In this document: positions 18,405 through 26,602 of the stretch, in pieces
How the letters are laid out: each line of letters begins with the position of its first letter
Position numbering within the stretch: the stretch's first letter is position 1
NCBI RefSeq assembly: GCF_900110875.1
Contig: NZ_FOFM01000006.1
Coordinates: 186,001-250,000, forward strand
Source of the DNA: Pseudovibrio axinellae
Lineage (GTDB): Bacteria > Pseudomonadota > Alphaproteobacteria > Rhizobiales > Stappiaceae
DNA length: 64,000 bases
Direction of reading: 5' to 3'
Position numbers and translations under genes: made by a program
Notes under the pieces: model-generated
What the model saw: only the letters and a program-made list of their open reading frames with translations
Database searches by the model: none
What the model was told of the DNA's origin: nothing

Positions 18405-18689
18405 CTATTCTGAGCTGTCAGACTTTGCGGTCTCATCCAGAGCAGCAAGGCGCTCTTCTACAGCACTGAGACGCTCTTCCAACTTATCAACTTCATCAAG
18501 CGCTTTGATCGCCATGTCTTTGACCGCGTCAAATTCATCGCGCGACACCAGATCCATATCCGACATGAAACGCTCCATCTGTGCGCGGAAAGCTGTTTCA
18601 ACTTCCCGTTTTGCACCTTGAGCAACACCGGCTGCATCGGTCATCAGCTTTGCAAATTCGTCAAACATGCGATTTGGAGACTGGCTCAT
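18405..18689 (-). CDS. ubiK: UbiK-type accessory factor (BMFP domain, YqiC)
   Basis: 94 residues from ATG 18689, with GAGGA upstream; the open frame continues 132 bases further but that part has no likeness. RMFDEFAKLMTDAAGVAQGAKREVETAFRAQMERFMSDMDLVSRDEFDAVK followed by a C-terminal coiled coil (LDEVDKLEERLSAVEERLAAL) is the BMFP pattern. In Enterobacteria UbiK supports the ubiquinone biosynthesis complex; membrane-fusogenic activity was shown for the Brucella homologue. It is divergent from lgt. Confidence 0.85.
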   Translation of the reverse strand: MSQSPNRMFDEFAKLMTDAAGVAQGAKREVETAFRAQMERFMSDMDLVSRDEFDAVKDMAIKALDEVDKLEERLSAVEERLAALDETAKSDSSE

Positions 18690-18996
18690 AGCATCCTCAT
18701 TAAATTTATCTCTACCAAACAAGTATTGGTCTGGCTCGTCAGTTTCAAGCTCTGAGAGCTGATTTGCACGTACAACCCTAAAGAACCTGTCAGTAAAATG
18801 GCGAAAGCTTGTGTTGAACACCTATGACAAACCTCTTGACCAAAACCTTCACTTATCGGAATGCTTGCGCAACTGGGGGCCGTTTCGTTTGATTGGCTGA
18901 AATCATACGGCCAGAATTCGCCCAAGGAAGAAGATTATAGCATCGTGAGAGGATGCAGATGAGCGCCAGCACGCTCTACCAACAGAAGGATGCCAT

Positions 18997-19833
18997 ATGC
19001 CGCTCCTAGCAATACCTTTCCCGACGATTGATCCGGTTCTGATCAGTTTCGGACCACTGGCCATTCGTTGGTATGCTTTGGCATATATCGCCGGAATCCT
19101 TCTGGCGTGGCGCTATATGATCGTAAGTGTCCGCAATAAAGCACTTTGGAATAAAACCCCTCACCCAAACACAACAGACATCGACGACTTTGTAATGTGG
19201 GCAACACTTGGGATCGTGTTGGGTGGTCGCCTTGGGTATGTGCTGTTCTATAACCTGCCGTACTATCTGGATAACCCATCGCAGATCCTCGCAGTGTGGG
19301 AAGGCGGCATGGCCTTTCACGGTGGCATGCTTGGTATGGTCGTTGCGCTTTTCCTCTATTCCAGAGTGAGAGGCCTGTCCGCACTGACCATGTTTGATCT
19401 GGCAGCAATTGCAGCACCCATCGGCCTCTTCTTCGGGCGTATTGCAAACTTCATCAACTCAGAGCTTTGGGGCCGACCAACAGACGTAGCATGGGCTGTT
19501 ATCTTCCCAAATGGCGGGCCGGAACCAAGACACCCAAGCCAGCTTTATGAAGCTGCGTTGGAGGGCTTGCTGCTATTCCTGTTGCTGCGCCTCCTGTCTC
19601 ATCGCTTCCACCTGCTGCAAAAACCCGGAGTACTCACCGGTTGTTTCGCCATTGGTTACGGCTGCGCCCGTATCTTTGTTGAGTTCTACCGCGTCCCGGA
19701 TGCGCATATCGGCTACCTCTCCGGCTTCCTGACCATGGGCATGCTGCTAAGCCTGCCAATGATGATTTTAGGAACTGCTCTGGTGGTTTGGTCCCTTCGA
19801 AGAAACGCCCCGAAAAATAAAGACGTAAAATGA
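18997..19833 (+). CDS. lgt: Prolipoprotein diacylglyceryl transferase
   Basis: 278 residues, seven membrane helices. Lgt hallmarks: the essential His in GGMAFHGGMLG, the family signature GRIANFINSELWGRPTD, and FPNGGPEPRHPSQLYEA. It moves diacylglycerol from phosphatidylglycerol onto the lipobox Cys of prolipoproteins in the inner membrane; the lipoprotein at 24.9 kb would be one client. Its stop overlaps the next gene in an ATGA junction. Confidence 0.96.
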   Translation: MPLLAIPFPTIDPVLISFGPLAIRWYALAYIAGILLAWRYMIVSVRNKALWNKTPHPNTTDIDDFVMWATLGIVLGGRLGYVLFYNLPYYLDNPSQILAVWEGGMAFHGGMLGMVVALFLYSRVRGLSALTMFDLAAIAAPIGLFFGRIANFINSELWGRPTDVAWAVIFPNGGPEPRHPSQLYEAALEGLLLFLLLRLLSHRFHLLQKPGVLTGCFAIGYGCARIFVEFYRVPDAHIGYLSGFLTMGMLLSLPMMILGTALVVWSLRRNAPKNKDVK

Positions 19834-20921
19834 CCAGTCCCGCTTCCACGCCGCTTCAGGAAAAAATCAAAAAACACATTGCCGATCATGGTCCCATGAC
19901 CATTGCCGAGTATATGAGCATGTGTTTGTCCGACCCGGAGCATGGTTACTACATGTGCCAGCAACCCTTCGGCAAACAAGGCGATTTCACCACCGCACCT
20001 GAAATCTCGCAGTTGTTTGGCGAGCTGATTGGCGCATGGTTGTTGCATCAGTGGATTGCACAGGACCTTAAAGGACCGGTTCACCTGGTCGAAATTGGTC
20101 CGGGCCGTGGCACTTTGATGAGAGACATCCTGCGCGTCATTTCCCTGCGCCCGCAAATGCTGGCAAACCTGCAAATCCATCTGGTGGAGACCAGCCCCGC
20201 CTTGCGCAAGGAACAGCGAAAACGCCTCAAAGCCTATACCATTAAATGGCACGACACATTGCACAGCGTCCCGCAAGGCCCTACCCTTTTCGTGGCCAAC
20301 GAACTCTTTGACGCCCTGCCGATCCATCAATATCAATTGACCGAATCTGGCTGGCGTGAGCGCTGCGTTGGTCTGGACAGCGACAATAATCTCACATTTG
20401 GGATTGGACTGGGAACACTGTCTCCCGCTGATATTGCCAAGGCAAAGCTTCAGGCAAAAATCGGAGATACGCTCGAAATATCTCCAGCATCCAACGCTAT
20501 AGCAGCTCAAATCGGTCAGCGCATCAAAACACAAGGTGGGGCCGCTCTGCTGATCGATTACGGCTACGCAAGAACGGCAACTGGTGACACCTTCCAAGCC
20601 CTCAAGAAACACGAATACATCTCCACGCTGGAACAATGTGGGGAGGCTGACCTGACCGCACACGTCAACTTTCAAGCACTGGCCAACGCTGCCAGAGCCG
20701 AGGGTGCACACGCGCACGGGCTACTTGGACAAGGAGAGTTTCTGCTCGGCTTAGGCCTTCTGGAACGTGCAGGACAGCTTGGCGCTGGCAGATCTAATCT
20801 CGATCAGGAGCAAATTCGCAAAGATGTTGAACGCCTCGCAGCCGATGACCAAATGGGGACTTTGTTCAAAGTTCTTTGCCTGACTGCACACGCAACACCA
20901 ACAATTCCATTTACAACATAA
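19830..20921 (+). CDS. SAM-dependent methyltransferase, NDUFAF7/MidA family
   Basis: 363 residues, translationally coupled to lgt (ATGA overlap). Blocks typical of the family: GPMTIAEYMSMCLSDPEHGYY, GDFTTAPEISQLFGELIG, the SAM-binding LVEIGPGRGTLMRDILR, and ALPIHQYQ. Mitochondrial NDUFAF7 dimethylates an arginine of the complex I subunit NDUFS2; the alphaproteobacterial homologue may do the same to NuoD, but that is inference. The lgt-methyltransferase-pgeF order is common in alphaproteobacteria. Confidence 0.88.
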   Translation: MTSPASTPLQEKIKKHIADHGPMTIAEYMSMCLSDPEHGYYMCQQPFGKQGDFTTAPEISQLFGELIGAWLLHQWIAQDLKGPVHLVEIGPGRGTLMRDILRVISLRPQMLANLQIHLVETSPALRKEQRKRLKAYTIKWHDTLHSVPQGPTLFVANELFDALPIHQYQLTESGWRERCVGLDSDNNLTFGIGLGTLSPADIAKAKLQAKIGDTLEISPASNAIAAQIGQRIKTQGGAALLIDYGYARTATGDTFQALKKHEYISTLEQCGEADLTAHVNFQALANAARAEGAHAHGLLGQGEFLLGLGLLERAGQLGAGRSNLDQEQIRKDVERLAADDQMGTLFKVLCLTAHATPTIPFTT

Positions 20922-20944
20922 GCAAGCACCCCTGGGAGACGTCG

Positions 20945-21712
20945 ATGATTAAAGTGCCAGAGCTTGAAGCAATGCAGCGCATTTCGCACGGCTTCTTCAC
21001 GCGCGAGGGCGGTGTCTCCGAAGGCATCTACAAAGGTTTGAATGTTGGTCTGGGCTCTGATGACAACCGCGAGCATGTGCTTGAAAACCGTCGGCGTGTC
21101 GCCAACAAACTTGGCACAACTCCGGAAAAGCTGGTTACACCCTATCAAGTCCACTCGGCAAAGGTGCTCAGTGTATCTGCCCCATTCACAGAACAGGACG
21201 ACAAACGGGCCGACGCCCTTGTCACCAAGACACCTGATCTGGCCATTGGCATTCTTACGGCAGACTGTGGCCCCGTCCTTTTTGCAGATCCAACAACCGG
21301 GGTGATTGGGGCCGCGCATTCCGGGTGGAAAGGTGCGGTCGACGGTATCTTACCAAACACAATAGAAGCCATGCAAAAGCTTGGAGCAAACCCAGCCCAC
21401 ATCACCGCCGTCATGGGGCCGATGATTTCGCAAGAAGCTTATGAAGTTGGACCAGAGTTTATGGCTCACTTCCTTGATCGCTCCGCAGCAAATGAGTGCT
21501 TTTTCATTCCCTCTGCCAAAGCAGACCATGCCATGTTTGACCTGCCAGCTTTCATCAAGGCACAATTGGATGGCTTTGGCCTCAAGCAAGTCATCGACGT
21601 TAACCGCTGTACGTACTGCGATGCGGACAGCTTCTTTTCCTACCGCAGAACAACACATAATAAAGAATCGGATTACGGACGCCAAATATCAACTATCATG
21701 TTGACCGCCTGA
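20945..21712 (+). CDS. pgeF: Peptidoglycan editing factor / purine nucleoside phosphorylase-type (laccase-domain) protein
   Basis: 255 residues from ATG 20945 with GGGAGA upstream. It matches the YfiH/DUF152 fold: ISHGFFTREGGVSEGIYKGLN, the zinc ligands His in YQVHSAKV, Cys in LTADCGPVL and His in AAHSGWKG, and the DVNRCTYCDADSFFSYRR end. Family members have been reported as purine nucleoside phosphorylases/adenosine deaminases and, in E. coli, as an editor of misincorporated muropeptides. The last 20 codons and following bases are repeated at 23497-23576. Confidence 0.92.
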   Translation: MIKVPELEAMQRISHGFFTREGGVSEGIYKGLNVGLGSDDNREHVLENRRRVANKLGTTPEKLVTPYQVHSAKVLSVSAPFTEQDDKRADALVTKTPDLAIGILTADCGPVLFADPTTGVIGAAHSGWKGAVDGILPNTIEAMQKLGANPAHITAVMGPMISQEAYEVGPEFMAHFLDRSAANECFFIPSAKADHAMFDLPAFIKAQLDGFGLKQVIDVNRCTYCDADSFFSYRRTTHNKESDYGRQISTIMLTA

Positions 21713-21728
21713 TTGTGCTTGTAAACGA
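21649..21728 (+). repeat. 80-bp direct repeat, copy 1 (3' end of intact pgeF)
   Basis: Matches 23497-23576 at 76 of 80 positions by eye. It covers the last 21 codons of pgeF and 16 bases beyond. The two differences inside the coding part (T/C and G/A) are both third-position and synonymous. The pair encloses tRNA-His and a PrpF-family gene. Confidence 0.9.
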
Positions 21729-21761
21729 AAAAAATAAACCTATGTTCCGCGAACTTGGCGA

Positions 21762-21838
21762 GCAGACGTAGCTCAGTTGGTTAGAGCGTCGGATTGTGGC
21801 TCCGAAGGTCGGTGGTTCAAATCCACTCGTCTGTACCA
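21762..21838 (+). tRNA. tRNA-His (anticodon GTG)
   Basis: A complete 77-nt cloverleaf with encoded CCA: acceptor GCAGACG pairs with CGTCTGT, D stem GCTC/GAGC, anticodon stem TCGGA/TCCGA around loop TTGTGGC, and T stem GGTGG/CCACT with loop TTCAAAT. The anticodon is GTG. The base before G1 is A, the discriminator is A73 and the first pair is G-U, so the near-universal G-1:C73 of tRNA-His is absent, as known for most alphaproteobacteria. It lies between two 80-bp repeats of the pgeF end. Confidence 0.95.
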
Positions 21839-21995
21839 TTTCGCTAAGTGATTTCTACATGCCTCTTACGGCAAAAGCCGTGAAATGCATTGGGTAGAAA
21901 CTTAAAGTCTATAATTCTCCAAATTTATAGGTAGTTTTCTTCGAAAGTACATAATTGGCTTTTCGGTAATAACCTATTCTATCATATCTCAGTCA

Positions 21996-23096
21996 TTATC
22001 CATTCCATACCTTCGAGGGTATGCAAAGCGTACCTCGTGCCAAAAGGCGGGCAGTTCTGATGAGGCTTGCCGAAACGAGCTGAAACTTTCCTCCATCATA
22101 TTTGCAATGCACTGCCACGTCTATGTGTCCGCAAGGGTGCTCGATTTGAATAGCTATGGGTTGATTGTCACTATGGTTTACAGGGGGAGTGTAAAAATCC
22201 ACTGCAATAGTTCCCTCATAAAGCATAGAGGTTGCAATGCACTGGGCGCCTGTTAACGCCATGGAAGGGTGAGGGGCCCATGGAGTAAAATAACGTGCTG
22301 TGATGTCGCCTCCCTCCCGTGCCATGGCAAGGGCTGCAAATTTGGGGATGACCTGACGGCTGGTGTCGCCCAACCCCATTAGCTGGCCAGCCTTAATGTG
22401 TATACTTGCAAGTCTTGCCATTAACTCTTTGTTGGCGGCAAGTTCATCTACGCTTTCATATCCGCTGATATTGATATCGCTGGCGCGAACGAGAACCAGT
22501 GGCATAGCTACATCAACGCAGCTTACTTCCAATCCGTCGATTATTGTTCTTGGTTGGCCTGTCGGTAAAATTTTTCCGGTGCTTGATCCCGCGACTTCCC
22601 GAAACTCCATAACAATACTTGCAGCTGTTCCTGGAACCCCGTCAATATGGGTCGCTCCCTCGTATTCAACGCATTTATCAGGAGTTTTGACCTTTGCGGT
22701 GATATGGGCCCCTGTGTTTACGGCCCTAATCTTGACGTGGGTTATGTAGTTTTGTGCCTCTACCAATCCCATTTCGATTGCGGCGGGGCCAACGCCTGCG
22801 AGTATATTGCCGCAGGTGGGCCCGAAATCTACAATCCTTTTGTGGCCATCAATTTGCGCAAATAAATAGTCAACATCGGTTGAAGGGTCAGTGGAAGGGG
22901 AGAGTATTGCAACTTTTGTTGTTACCTCTGCTCCGCCCCCGATGCCATCAATGTTTAGCGGGTGACCTGCTCCCATTACGCTAAGGAGAGCGCTTTCCAA
23001 CAAGGTCTCGTCTTCTGGCAGGTCCTTGCGCTGGAAATACGCTCCGCGCGAAGTGCCGCCCCGCATAAATAGAAACGGTATTTCAAATTGGGGCAT
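21996..23096 (-). CDS. PrpF-family isomerase (4-oxalomesaconate tautomerase-like)
   Basis: 366 residues from ATG 23096, with AGGAGG upstream; 16 further in-frame codons exist. It opens with the PrpF signature IPFLFMRGGTSRGAYF, then GIGGGAEVTTKVAIL, DFGPTCGNILAGVGPAAIE, GAHITAKV and HPSMALTGAQCIATSM. The fold is that of diaminopimelate epimerase, and characterised members are cis-trans or tautomer isomerases of tricarboxylates: PrpF in the methylcitrate cycle and GalD in gallate breakdown. No partner pathway genes are nearby, so the substrate is open. It is the only protein gene inside the repeat-bounded segment. Confidence 0.88.
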   Translation of the reverse strand: MPQFEIPFLFMRGGTSRGAYFQRKDLPEDETLLESALLSVMGAGHPLNIDGIGGGAEVTTKVAILSPSTDPSTDVDYLFAQIDGHKRIVDFGPTCGNILAGVGPAAIEMGLVEAQNYITHVKIRAVNTGAHITAKVKTPDKCVEYEGATHIDGVPGTAASIVMEFREVAGSSTGKILPTGQPRTIIDGLEVSCVDVAMPLVLVRASDINISGYESVDELAANKELMARLASIHIKAGQLMGLGDTSRQVIPKFAALAMAREGGDITARYFTPWAPHPSMALTGAQCIATSMLYEGTIAVDFYTPPVNHSDNQPIAIQIEHPCGHIDVAVHCKYDGGKFQLVSASLIRTARLLARGTLCIPSKVWNG

Positions 23097-23631
23097 GCAG
23101 AGGCCTCCTTCAGCCTTCAAGGTACTCCAAAGTAGTTGCGGCAAGATTATCCTTTAAAAAAGTTGACTATTTTTGACTTTGAAAGAAACTTGATGTTCTC
23201 AGGAAATCGAAGCCGGACCACCGCTTTGAAAAATGAATGCCGTTTCGGGTAAGCTTGCTCGAAAATATATAGAAAAACCCCGTTCCCGGTTAGAGGGGCG
23301 CAATATGAGCAAAAAGCCTCCTGACAGTACTTTGACTTCTCCTTTATCGAAACTTTTATTAGCGGAAATACAGCGGATTGCCTCCATGTCTCTGTCAGCG
23401 CCATAGTGCTTGTTCCAACATTATGTGGAGGCAGAGCGTTGCAGTTTTTTTTCAAAAAGGCAGGCAGCTAGAGGCCAAACGTAGCAACCTTCTGGAAACA
23501 ACACACAATAAAGAATCAGATTACGGACGCCAAATATCAACTATCATGTTGACCGCCTGATTGTGCTTACAAACGAGCAATAGTAAGTTCGGTTTCAGAT
23601 CGCGACGCAAACTATGAAATGGGAGAAGAAC
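23097..23631. other. Intergenic region containing displaced pgeF 3' fragment
   Basis: About 530 bases between the PrpF gene and the M24-type gene. It holds the promoter side of the PrpF gene, the second copy of the pgeF repeat (23497-23576), and about 55 bases leading into the next gene. The open frame reading into the repeat from 23378 is a by-product and not a gene. Confidence 0.6.
23497..23576 (+). repeat. 80-bp direct repeat, copy 2 (orphan pgeF 3' end)
   Basis: Second copy of the pgeF 3' end, encoding the same final TTHNKESDYGRQISTIMLTA and stop, with no upstream pgeF sequence. It lies only 55 bases before the start of the M24-type gene, which suggests that this copy marks the original pgeF downstream junction. 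The sequences outside the repeat show no similarity to copy 1 flanks. Confidence 0.9.
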
Positions 23632-24792
23632 ATGGCCCTGCACTTTTCATCGGAAGAATTTGCGGAGCGCCGTGCTGCTCTGGATGCCAAGCTCAAAGAG
23701 CGCAATCTGGATTGCCTGCTCATCTTTGCACAGGAAAGCATGTACTGGCTGACTGGCTTTGACACCTTTGGCTACTGCTTTTTCCAATGCCTGATCTACC
23801 GCCCCTATGAAGAGCCAATCCTCCTCACGCGATCTGCTGATTTGAGACAGGCCCGTAATACCTCCAATCTAAAAGATATTCGCCTCTGGATGGATGTGGC
23901 CGGAAAATCTCCCGTCGGCCAGGTCAAAGAGCTCCTGTTCGATCTGGACCTGCTCGGCACGCACATTGGTGTAGAATACGACACCCATGGCCTCACAGCA
24001 GCCAATGGGCGCTTGCTGGACGAGTCCCTTCACTCCTTTGCCAACGTCAATGATGCCTCTGACATCGTAAAGTCCCTGCGTCTGGTGAAGTCCCCAGCTG
24101 AGCTGGAATATGTAAGGATCGCAGGCAAGCTCGCCGATGATGCCTTTGAGGCAGCGATAGCCGAGATCAACCCGGGCGCGGACGAAGGCCGCATTCTTGC
24201 GAAGATGCAAAGCGCTATCTTTGAAGGGGGTGGCGATTATCCAGCCAATGAATTTGTAATTGGCTCTGGGCCAGATGCTCTTTTATGTCGCTATAAATCA
24301 GGTCGAAGAGTTCTTTCTTCACAAGATCAGATCACGCTGGAATGGGCCGGCGTCTACCGCCATTATCATGCAGCTTCCATTAGAACCGTGATTCTTGGTG
24401 AGCCGACACCGCGTCATTTGGAGCTTCACCGCGCGGCCAAAGATGCGCTGCTTGCTGTCGAGAAAGTCATGCAGGTCGGCAACACTTTTGGTGACCTTTT
24501 TGCAGCTCATGCCAATGTTCTGGATGATCGCGGCCTGATGCCACATCGCCTGAATGCCTGCGGATATTCGCTAGGGGCCCGTTTCACCCCAAGCTGGATG
24601 GAACCGCCTTACATGGCCTTCAAAGAAAATGCACATGAAATTCAGGAGAACATGGTGCTGTTTATGCATATGATCATTATGGATTCTGACAGCGAAACCG
24701 CGATGACTTTAGGCCAAACCTACATCACGCACGAAGAGGGGCCAGAAGCGTTATCGCAGCTTTCTCTCGACCTGCCTGTGAAGGCAGGGTAA
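23632..24792 (+). CDS. M24 (creatinase/Xaa-Pro peptidase fold) family protein lacking the metal-site motifs
   Basis: 386 residues from ATG 23632 (GGGAGAAG upstream). An N-terminal creatinase-like domain (about 1-145) is followed by the pita-bread domain. The usual metal ligands of M24 peptidases are not in place: the DxG...HxD strand pair reads LEWAGVYRHYHAAS, the GHGIG-type His segment reads CGYSLGARF, and the EPG motif reads MHMIIMDSD. That is the creatinase or DoeA-like (ectoine hydrolase-like) condition rather than a metallopeptidase. It probably hydrolyses a C-N bond in a small molecule; the substrate is unknown. Confidence 0.8.
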   Translation: MALHFSSEEFAERRAALDAKLKERNLDCLLIFAQESMYWLTGFDTFGYCFFQCLIYRPYEEPILLTRSADLRQARNTSNLKDIRLWMDVAGKSPVGQVKELLFDLDLLGTHIGVEYDTHGLTAANGRLLDESLHSFANVNDASDIVKSLRLVKSPAELEYVRIAGKLADDAFEAAIAEINPGADEGRILAKMQSAIFEGGGDYPANEFVIGSGPDALLCRYKSGRRVLSSQDQITLEWAGVYRHYHAASIRTVILGEPTPRHLELHRAAKDALLAVEKVMQVGNTFGDLFAAHANVLDDRGLMPHRLNACGYSLGARFTPSWMEPPYMAFKENAHEIQENMVLFMHMIIMDSDSETAMTLGQTYITHEEGPEALSQLSLDLPVKAG

Positions 24793-24868
24793 AGACAGGC
24801 ATAATTGATATGTTCGAATCTTTCGGGGCACCCCACACTGATTCTTTGATTGGACTTTAAGGACTGAC

Positions 24869-25372
24869 ATGCTGAAGCTCGTACTTTCACCTCGGGTATT
24901 AATCATAGCTGCCCTAGCATTTCTTGCGGGCTGTGCAGCGAACCCAATTCCTCCTTCCAGCATAGGGGATATGATTGAAACCAAGTCAGCCCCTCCTGCA
25001 GTGTCTCCGGCAAAAGCAACATTTGCATTTGAACAACTGACTGGACTGCCAGGAAATATCGCCGACGATCTGGCTGAAGAATTAGGGAATCGCGCAACAG
25101 CAGCGAATCTTAACCTTGTCAGACGCGTTGGAGCGCCTGCGACCTACCGTATCAAGGGATTCTTGACTGCTGCAGGTGACCAATACACCACCACCGTCTT
25201 CTATGTATTTGATATTATTGATGCAAATGGAACACGTGTGCACCGGATTGATGGTCAGGAGCAAACAGGCGGCAACTCTGGCGACCCATGGAACTCCGTT
25301 TCCAGCGATGCGCTGCAAAGAATTGCGTCAAGAACTATTGCTTCTTTAGAAGCATGGTTACACAGCAAGTGA
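24869..25372 (+). CDS. Putative lipoprotein
   Basis: 167 residues. The N-terminal signal peptide ends in a lipobox, FLAGC, at about residue 22, so it is an Lgt substrate. A Pro-rich linker follows and then a compact alpha/beta domain of about 125 residues with NIADDLAEELGNRA, YRIKGFLTAAGDQYTTTVFYVFDI and a C-terminal helix. Location between the M24-type gene and prs. I do not recognise a specific family. Confidence 0.75.
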   Translation: MLKLVLSPRVLIIAALAFLAGCAANPIPPSSIGDMIETKSAPPAVSPAKATFAFEQLTGLPGNIADDLAEELGNRATAANLNLVRRVGAPATYRIKGFLTAAGDQYTTTVFYVFDIIDANGTRVHRIDGQEQTGGNSGDPWNSVSSDALQRIASRTIASLEAWLHSK

Positions 25373-25402
25373 CTCAGTAAAATCAAGTAGATACGCATTT
25401 AC

Positions 25403-25434
25403 GCGGCTCAGCTTTCCCAAAAAAGCTGGGCCGC
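25403..25434 (+). terminator. Strong hairpin after lipoprotein gene
   Basis: A 13-bp stem (one G-U pair) GCGGCTCAGCTTT / AAAGCTGGGCCGC with a 6-nt loop, 30 bases after the lipoprotein stop. There is no T run, so termination is likely but not certain; alternatively it is part of the prs leader. Confidence 0.5.
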
Positions 25435-25607
25435 TGTGCGTTCTGGCTATTGTCGGCTTAAGGTGAGGTTGCTAAAAGGCGCTCCAAGGCGACCAGTTTG
25501 GGCGTCTTACGAGAAGAAATCGGGTTCCGTCATGGGACGCAAATTTCCACCTCACCACCGACACATGTCACAAGGTGAGATCAAAGCCCAAGAAGGACTT
25601 GCGGGTT

Positions 25608-26540
25608 ATGAAAATCGTCGCGGGTAACTCCAATCGCGCGCTGGCCGAGCAAATTTCAAAGTATCTTGATGTACCATTGGCGAAGTGCCAGGTTCGCCGC
25701 TTTGCAGACCAAGAAATCTACGTTGAAATCCAGGAGAACGTGCGCGGTGAGGACGTCTTTGTCATTCAGCCTACAAGCTATCCGGCAAATGACCACCTCA
25801 TGGAACTGCTGATCATCATTGATGCACTCCGCCGTTCTTCAGCACGTCGTATTACCGCAGTGGTTCCATACTTTGGCTACGCCCGTCAGGACCGTAAGTC
25901 AGCGCCTCGTACGCCAATCTCTGCAAAACTTGTTTCCAACCTTATCACCAATGCTGGTGCAGACAGAGTGCTTACACTCGACCTGCATGCTGCGCAGATT
26001 CAGGGCTTCTTCGACATCCCAACCGACAACCTTTACGGCGCGCCGGTGATGACTCGTGACATCAAAGAGCACTATGACACAACCAACGTTATGGTTGTTT
26101 CTCCAGATGTTGGCGGTGTGGTTCGTGCGCGTGCACTTGCAAAGCGCATTGAAGCTCCTCTGTCGATCGTTGACAAACGTCGCGACAAGCCTGGTGAATC
26201 CGAAGTCATGAACATCATCGGTGATGTGAGCGGCTATGATTGTATCCTCGTGGATGATATCGTCGATTCTGGCGGAACCCTTTGCAACGCAGCTGATGCA
26301 CTTCTTGCTGCCGGTGCTAAGTCTGTCACGGCCTACATCACACATGGAGTTCTCTCAGGTGGTGCAGTTGCGCGCGTTTCAGCATCCAAGCTCAAGGAAC
26401 TGGTAATCACCGATTCCATCGAGCCAACTGCTGCTGTTCAGGCTGCTCCAAACATCCGCACTATTTCTATTGCCCCGCTCATGGGCGAAGCGATCAACCG
26501 TACATCGCAGGAACGCTCCGTTTCCAGCCTGTTCGATTGA
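25608..26540 (+). CDS. prs: Ribose-phosphate pyrophosphokinase
   Basis: 310 residues from ATG 25608, the usual length; the frame is open 33 bases upstream. Both phosphoribosyltransferase-type folds are visible: [12 protein letters not shown], the flexible ATP loop [36 protein letters not shown], and the PRPP-binding [10 protein letters not shown]. It makes PRPP from ribose 5-phosphate and ATP for nucleotide, His and Trp synthesis; PRPP feeds Apt encoded at 32.8 kb. Confidence 0.97.
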   Translation: MKIVAGNSNRALAEQISKYLDVPLAKCQVRRFADQEIYVEIQENVRGEDVFVIQPTSYPANDHLMELLIIIDALRRSSARRITAVVPYFGYARQDRKSAPRTPISAKLVSNLITNAGADRVLTLDLHAAQIQGFFDIPTDNLYGAPVMTRDIKEHYDTTNVMVVSPDVGGVVRARALAKRIEAPLSIVDKRRDKPGESEVMNIIGDVSGYDCILVDDIVDSGGTLCNAADALLAAGAKSVTAYITHGVLSGGAVARVSASKLKELVITDSIEPTAAVQAAPNIRTISIAPLMGEAINRTSQERSVSSLFD

Positions 26541-26557
26541 TCCATTAGAAATACACG

Positions 26558-26592
26558 AAAAAAGGCAGGGACCGCAAGGACCTGCCTTTTTT
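26558..26592. terminator. Bidirectional terminator between prs and tauE-like gene
   Basis: Perfect 12-bp stem AAAAAAGGCAGG / CCTGCCTTTTTT with an 11-nt loop between convergent genes, with A and T runs on both sides suited to either strand. Confidence 0.9.
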
Positions 26593-26602
26593 TATGGCTC
26601 CA

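Noticed and set aside
19713-20717. Long open frame (334 codons) on the minus strand
   Set aside because: It is antisense to the lgt end and the NDUFAF7-type methyltransferase, both with clear family motifs. Its product resembles no family and is rich in Cys and Gln; a shadow of codon bias.
23097-23496. Transposase or integrase remnant in the repeat-bounded segment
   Set aside because: Looked for because of the direct repeats, but no recombinase motif or terminal inverted repeat is visible in any frame.
23378-23560. 60-codon frame ending in the pgeF C terminus
   Set aside because: Its last 20 codons are the displaced pgeF repeat; the upstream part is unrelated and it has no start signal.
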